Below, piece after piece: positions 63,618-64,000 of a stretch of DNA of 64,000 bases (its first letter is position 1; each line of letters starts with the position of its first letter). The position numbers were made by a program, and so were the translations under genes. The stretch is taken from NCBI GenBank assembly GCA_017642935.1, contig JAEPOK010000001.1, positions 1,409,192 through 1,473,191 of the forward strand, in the 5' to 3' direction. This DNA comes from Hyphomicrobiales bacterium (GTDB taxonomy: Bacteria > Pseudomonadota > Alphaproteobacteria > Rhizobiales > MH13). The notes under the pieces are model-generated. The model searched no databases, had not been told where the DNA came from, and saw nothing but the letters and a program-made list of their open reading frames with translations.

Positions 63618-64000
63618 CAGGGGGCGCTCGAGCGGCGTTTCAGCGCCTCATTGACCAGAACAACGAGGAAGAGAACCGCGCCCACGAACAACATGCCCTT
63701 GAGAAACGCTGGGACAGGCGCGTTGAAGCTGCTGCCCGTGCGTTCCGGCGTCCATGTGCCATCCAACGCGAAGCGCCAGATGGCGCGGTCGGCCATGCGC
63801 CAGGAGGCGTAGGCAAGCCCGCTGAGATAGGAGAGCCCGGCAGCCACGCTGAGCCAGTGCGAGAGACGTTCGAGCGTTGGACGGTTTTCGACCAAGACCG
63901 AGATACGCATGTGCGTTCCCTCGGCCATGCAGTAGGCACCGCCGAAGATGAACGCAAAGCCGGCCAGCATAACGGAGACCTCGTGCGCCCACGCTGTGGG
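63617..64000 (-). CDS. TRAP transporter small permease (DctQ), partial
   Basis: 128 residues are visible; the N-terminus is beyond the window. The visible part reads WAHEVSVMLAGFAFIFGGAY then AEGTHMRISVLVE, a DctQ hallmark, and three helices. The stop overlaps the DctM start by one base. Confidence 0.85.
   Translation of the reverse strand, partial: PTAWAHEVSVMLAGFAFIFGGAYCMAEGTHMRISVLVENRPTLERLSHWLSVAAGLSYLSGLAYASWRMADRAIWRFALDGTWTPERTGSSFNAPVPAFLKGMLFVGAVLFLVVLVNEALKRRSSAP

Overview
The window looks like a chromosome segment of a free-living alphaproteobacterium, most likely Hyphomicrobiales (Rhizobiales). This is inferred from gene order (rpsF-rpsR-rplI-dnaB-alr-radA-cvpA-purF, and panB-yfgM-bamB-der on the other strand), from GC-rich coding DNA, and from the density of solute-binding-protein transporters. 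No tRNA, rRNA, CRISPR array, insertion sequence or prophage was recognised. Genus and family cannot be set from sequence alone.

Region 1 (1-17.5 kb) is mostly housekeeping: ribosomal proteins S6, S18 and L9, replicative helicase, alanine racemase, RadA, CvpA, PurF, an SDR, then on the minus strand Der, BamB, a YfgM-like protein, PanB and NnrU, then an L,D-transpeptidase/DksA-like pair and a Usp/SulP pair. Region 2 (17.6-22.8 kb) is sensory: a chemoreceptor, a PepSY protein with an OmpR-type two-component system, and a small membrane protein whose ribosome binding site lies in one arm of a perfect 12-bp inverted repeat. Region 3 (23-27.4 kb) is a sulfur/redox island: exported rhodanese, YeeE/TsuA-type transporter, a Pro-rich exported peptide, a His-rich protein, a Tat-exported intradiol-dioxygenase-fold protein and a ferric-reductase-like membrane protein.

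Region 4 (27.4-41.5 kb) is accessory catabolism. A tightly overlapping minus-strand operon encodes a TIGR04076-like protein, an aldo/keto reductase lacking the usual catalytic His, a complete branched-chain-type ABC transporter and an aspartate-dehydrogenase-like protein. Divergent from it is an aldo/keto reductase fused to a RidA domain. An IclR regulator, a Gfo/Idh/MocA oxidoreductase, two MaoC-like hydratases, a solute-binding-like protein without a signal peptide and a CaiB-type CoA-transferase follow. Together they suggest an uncharacterised pathway for an imported amino- or hydroxy-acid that is finished as a CoA thioester.

Region 5 (41.5-51.2 kb) is one plus-strand sugar operon: a CUT1 ABC importer, then mutarotase, RraA-like protein, enolase-superfamily dehydratase, split UxaA-type hydro-lyase, BDH2/2-keto-3-deoxy-fuconate-dehydrogenase-like SDR and lactonase-like amidohydrolase. 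This resembles a non-phosphorylative route for a 6-deoxy sugar or related aldose. Region 6 (51.5-64 kb) holds a LysR regulator, a haloacetate-dehalogenase-type hydrolase, a TctCAB transporter directly fused by overlaps to leuCD-type hydratase genes, and convergent to these a TRAP transporter, fused E1 alpha/beta dehydrogenase, RidA-like protein and HpcH/HpaI aldolase. SBP-permease junctions in two operons carry strong GC stem-loops, probably to set SBP excess.
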